Positions 62,046-64,000 of a stretch of DNA of 64,000 nucleotides are shown here, piece by piece. The position numbers and the translations under genes were made by a program. Below the pieces are notes generated by a model. The model was given only the letters and a program-made list of their open reading frames with translations. It did no database searches and was not told the DNA's origin. Source of the DNA: Streptobacillus notomytis. Lineage in GTDB: Bacteria > Fusobacteriota > Fusobacteriia > Fusobacteriales > Leptotrichiaceae. Within the stretch, counting starts at the first letter, position 1. Each line of letters starts with the position of its first letter. The DNA lies in contig LJRV01000308.1 in assembly GCA_001612575.1 (NCBI GenBank), positions 1 through 64,000 of the forward strand, in the 5' to 3' direction.

Positions 62046-63578
62046 TTATCCCTCAATTTCATATTCTTTATTTCCATCCATTTTCTTTTCTAAGTATCTA
62101 AATAATTTAGATAATGAATAAGTTAATACAAAATATATAGCACAAGTAATAACAAAAACTTCATAATATCTTACATGTGAACCTACTATAGATTTTGAAG
62201 TAGTAAATAATTCTGTAACACCTATAGAAAATAGTACAGAAGTATCTTTTATATTAATAATAAATTCATTTGCAACGGATGGCATTACATTTCTAATGGA
62301 TTGAGGAAGTATAACTTTTCTCATAATATTAAAATGATTCATCCCCAATGCCTGTGCTGCCTCATATTGACCTTTTTCAATTGAGTCTATTCCACCTCTA
62401 ATAATTTCAGTAATATATGCTCCAGTATTATATGAAACTATTATTAAAGCTGATGTTAGTGCTGGAATATTTATTCCAGTTATTTGTGAAAATCCATAAT
62501 AGAATATTATTGCTTGAACTATCATAGGAGTTCCACGAATAAATGTTACATATATTGATACAAAATATTTAAATATATTGTATGTAAATATTGATAACCA
62601 CGAGTTTTTATTAACATTTCTTTCATCTCTTAATAAAGATAATATTAATCCGATAATAAATCCAAAAAAAGTTCCTATTAAAGATAAATTAATTGTAGTT
62701 AATGTTCCTTGTAAAAAATCTTTCCAATAATTAACAATAAAATATTTTATCCAACCAAAGAAATTAACAGGTAATACATCTGAACTTTGATTAGGTTGTG
62801 TTTCTATTGCTCTTTTCATTATTTCTTCTCTTTGTTCAATAGAAATTTCAGATAATATACTATTAATTTTATTTCTAAGTTCAATATTACCTTTTTTTAA
62901 TGCTATAGCAACATTTACATCATCTCTATCATATTTAAACCCATTATCTTTAGAAAACTCAACAAAGGATATATTAGGATTGGATATTTTAGCTGATAAA
63001 GCTCCTGGTTTTTCAGAAATATATCCATCTATTTTACCTGATACTAATGCAACAAGCATATTAGAAAAGTTTTCACTTGCATTTTCTTTTTTTAATCCCA
63101 TTATTTGATCTAATACAGTATAATGAAACGTATTTAACTGTGCTGTTAATTTACTATTAGAAAATTCTTGTATATTCTTAGCAGCTAAATATTTAGAATC
63201 ATTTTTTACAACTATTACTAAATCTGATTCATAATAAGGATTTGTAAATTCTAAATTTTCTTTTCTTTTTTTAGTGGGTGACATTCCTGCAATTACGACA
63301 TCGATTTTATCTGAATTTAATGCTGGTCCTAATAATGAATCCCAATCACTTTGTACTATTTCTAGTTCCATATCAAGTTTTTCTGCAATAATTTTTGCTA
63401 TTTCTACATCATAGCCACCAACATAACCATTTCTCAATTTTACTGCACCATTTCTATCATCACTTTGAAACCAATTAAAAGGTGCATATCCTGCTTCCAT
63501 TCCTACCCTTAGCTTATCCATACCTAAAGAAAAAACAGATAATATTAGCAATACGAATAATACAATTTTTCTTTTCAT
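62046..63578 (-). CDS. Fused amino-acid-binding protein and ABC permease, probable lysine uptake
   Basis: 510 residues. A signal peptide ([20 protein letters not shown]) precedes a type-3 substrate-binding domain (about 22-262) with [34 protein letters not shown] and [10 protein letters not shown]. Then comes a HisM-type permease (about 280-500) with the EAA loop [21 protein letters not shown]. Fusion of binding protein and permease is known in some Firmicutes and Fusobacteria. The lysine riboswitch in its leader points to lysine or a related cation as substrate. Start ATG at 63576-63578, with AGAAAGGA upstream. Confidence 0.92.
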   Translation of the reverse strand: MKRKIVLFVLLILSVFSLGMDKLRVGMEAGYAPFNWFQSDDRNGAVKLRNGYVGGYDVEIAKIIAEKLDMELEIVQSDWDSLLGPALNSDKIDVVIAGMSPTKKRKENLEFTNPYYESDLVIVVKNDSKYLAAKNIQEFSNSKLTAQLNTFHYTVLDQIMGLKKENASENFSNMLVALVSGKIDGYISEKPGALSAKISNPNISFVEFSKDNGFKYDRDDVNVAIALKKGNIELRNKINSILSEISIEQREEIMKRAIETQPNQSSDVLPVNFFGWIKYFIVNYWKDFLQGTLTTINLSLIGTFFGFIIGLILSLLRDERNVNKNSWLSIFTYNIFKYFVSIYVTFIRGTPMIVQAIIFYYGFSQITGINIPALTSALIIVSYNTGAYITEIIRGGIDSIEKGQYEAAQALGMNHFNIMRKVILPQSIRNVMPSVANEFIINIKDTSVLFSIGVTELFTTSKSIVGSHVRYYEVFVITCAIYFVLTYSLSKLFRYLEKKMDGNKEYEIEG

Positions 63579-63593
63579 ACTTTTTCCTTTCTA

Positions 63594-63622
63594 AATAAAA
63601 AAACTGATAGAATTCTATCAGT
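63594..63622 (-). terminator. Riboswitch-controlled terminator
   Basis: ACTGATAG / CTATCAGT perfect stem with a 4-base AATT centre, followed on the minus strand by TTTTTTTATTT, directly before the transporter ribosome site. An alternative stem joins CTATTGGTTAAGTATA (63640-63655) to TATACTTACTGATAG (63615-63629), which would remove the terminator's first arm. Confidence 0.75.
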
Positions 63623-63646
63623 AAGTATAAAAAAATAACTATACTT

Positions 63647-63816
63647 AACCAATAGCTCAACATTATATTTTATAATGACAGTATTATAAATGTTATTTAT
63701 AATCCCACCTATGTAGTTGTCAAATACATAAGTTCGGCAATTTCCCCTTTCAAATTTAATCATCACATTGACTAGTTCATAAATTTTACTGTTGAATTTT
63801 GCACCTCTATCTCGTT
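63647..63816 (-). ncRNA. Lysine riboswitch (L box)
   Basis: On the minus strand the core elements of the L box occur in order: GATAGAGGTGC (63801-63811), AGTAA (63786-63790), AAAGGGGAAATTGCCGAA around 63733-63750, AGGTGGGAT near 63703-63711, CTGTCA (63676-63681), then GAGCTATTGGTT closing P1 with AACGAGATAG (63807-63816). Spacing matches the Bacillus lysC L box. Lysine binding would stabilise P1, take CTATTGGTT away from the antiterminator, and let the terminator at 63603-63622 form. So uptake is shut when lysine is plentiful. Confidence 0.9.
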
Positions 63817-63825
63817 ATTTGGTAT

Positions 63826-63854
63826 ATACTAGCATATTATTTCTAAAATGTAAA
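63826..63854 (-). promoter_or_regulatory. Promoter of the lysine-transporter leader
   Basis: On the minus strand TTTACA (63849-63854), 17-base spacer, TAGTAT (63826-63831), ending about ten bases before riboswitch P1. Confidence 0.6.
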
Positions 63855-63869
63855 GAAAATAAATAAAAA

Positions 63870-63902
63870 ATATCATTAATGTAAAATTTACACTAATGAT
63901 AT
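63870..63902 (-). terminator. Terminator of the penicillin-binding-protein-like gene
   Basis: ATATCATTAATGTAA pairs with TTACACTAATGATAT with one mismatch, loop of about three bases; a TTTTTTATTTATTTTC run follows on the minus strand. Confidence 0.7.
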
Positions 63903-63907
63903 TCATT

Positions 63908-64000
63908 TTAATAGCCTTCATATATAATATTTTCTAATTCAACTGGTTCTGTACCAGAAATAAATAAAGCTTCTCTAGCATTAACACCATCACTATCAAG
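63908..64000 (-). CDS. C-terminal fragment, probable class A penicillin-binding protein
   Basis: The last 30 residues are visible: LDSDGVNAREALFISGTEPV, then ELENIIYEGY and TAA. The pattern (IDSDG then REALFxxGTEP) is the usual very end of PBP1A-type proteins. These polymerise and crosslink peptidoglycan. The start lies outside the window. The fragment is short, so confidence in the family is moderate. Confidence 0.45.
   Translation of the reverse strand, partial: LDSDGVNAREALFISGTEPVELENIIYEGY

Noticed and set aside
63700-63720. AGGTGGGAT as a T-box signature
   Set aside because: The flanking sequence lacks the T-box context and is fully explained by the lysine riboswitch.
63575-63766. 63-residue minus-strand frame before the lysine transporter
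   Set aside because: It lies across the riboswitch aptamer and terminator, starts without a convincing ribosome site and has no recognisable protein; the conserved RNA explains the sequence.

Overview
The window is a very AT-rich, gene-dense stretch of a Gram-negative (diderm) bacterial chromosome. The best fit is Fusobacteriota, family Leptotrichiaceae (Streptobacillus/Sneathia/Leptotrichia-like). This is inferred from low G+C, Firmicute-like housekeeping genes (mutS2, two-domain release-factor methylase, L box riboswitch) beside outer-membrane features (YadA-type anchor, OmpA domain, RlpA). No 16S gene is present, so the genus is not proven. Almost every gene lies on the minus strand.

Layout. 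1-2.1 kb: a cut-off GNAT acetyltransferase divergent from a LacI-type regulator, then ogt. 2.3-6.5 kb: an accessory patch with two small membrane proteins and an IetAS-type anti-phage pair (AAA ATPase plus subtilisin-like protease); the protease gene carries two in-frame TGA codons and a frameshift. 6.76-11.0 kb: a candidate insertion in the 3' end of rlmD carrying a large Avs-like STAND NTPase; the two edges encode alternative ends of RlmD. 10.7-24.4 kb: one continuous operon mutS2-cysS-mreB-holB-murI-ruvA-EamA transporter-uvrA-aminotransferase-rlmD, into whose last gene the element is inserted. 24.6-31.5 kb: rpmF, and mltG-spoIID-like-tilS-ftsH (cell wall, tRNA and proteolysis), and an AI-2E family permease. 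31.6-34.25 kb: the methionine transporter metNIQ preceded by a translated, Met-rich leader peptide and an apparent transcription attenuator. 34.3-43.5 kb: prfA-prmC-queA-rsmD-xseB-ispA-pgeF-orf-secA plus one unknown gene. 43.6-46.0 kb: a plus-strand pair, PTS EIIA and an S9 peptidase. 46.1-48.5 kb: an exported amidase and RlpA.

48.55-57.57 kb: a tightly packed nine-gene operon under a near-perfect sigma70 promoter. It encodes a possible contractile-sheath (TssC-like) protein, a small Hcp/tube-like protein, a possible baseplate-like protein, two FHA proteins, a membrane protein with a degenerate PP2C-like head and long coiled coil, a Ser/Thr kinase, and two unknown proteins. It looks like a reduced, phospho-signalling-linked contractile system with no ClpV, TssM or VgrG in the window, and is the strongest candidate for a poorly described system.

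57.7-64.0 kb: trmB, a SurA-like protein without a signal peptide, tRNA-Leu(CAA), a trimeric autotransporter with an OmpA-type peptidoglycan-binding tail placed after its membrane anchor, and a lysine-riboswitch-controlled amino-acid ABC transporter whose binding protein and permease are fused. The right edge cuts a probable penicillin-binding protein gene. Many terminators and promoters are visible as hairpins plus T-runs and as -35/-10 pairs with 16-18 base spacers.
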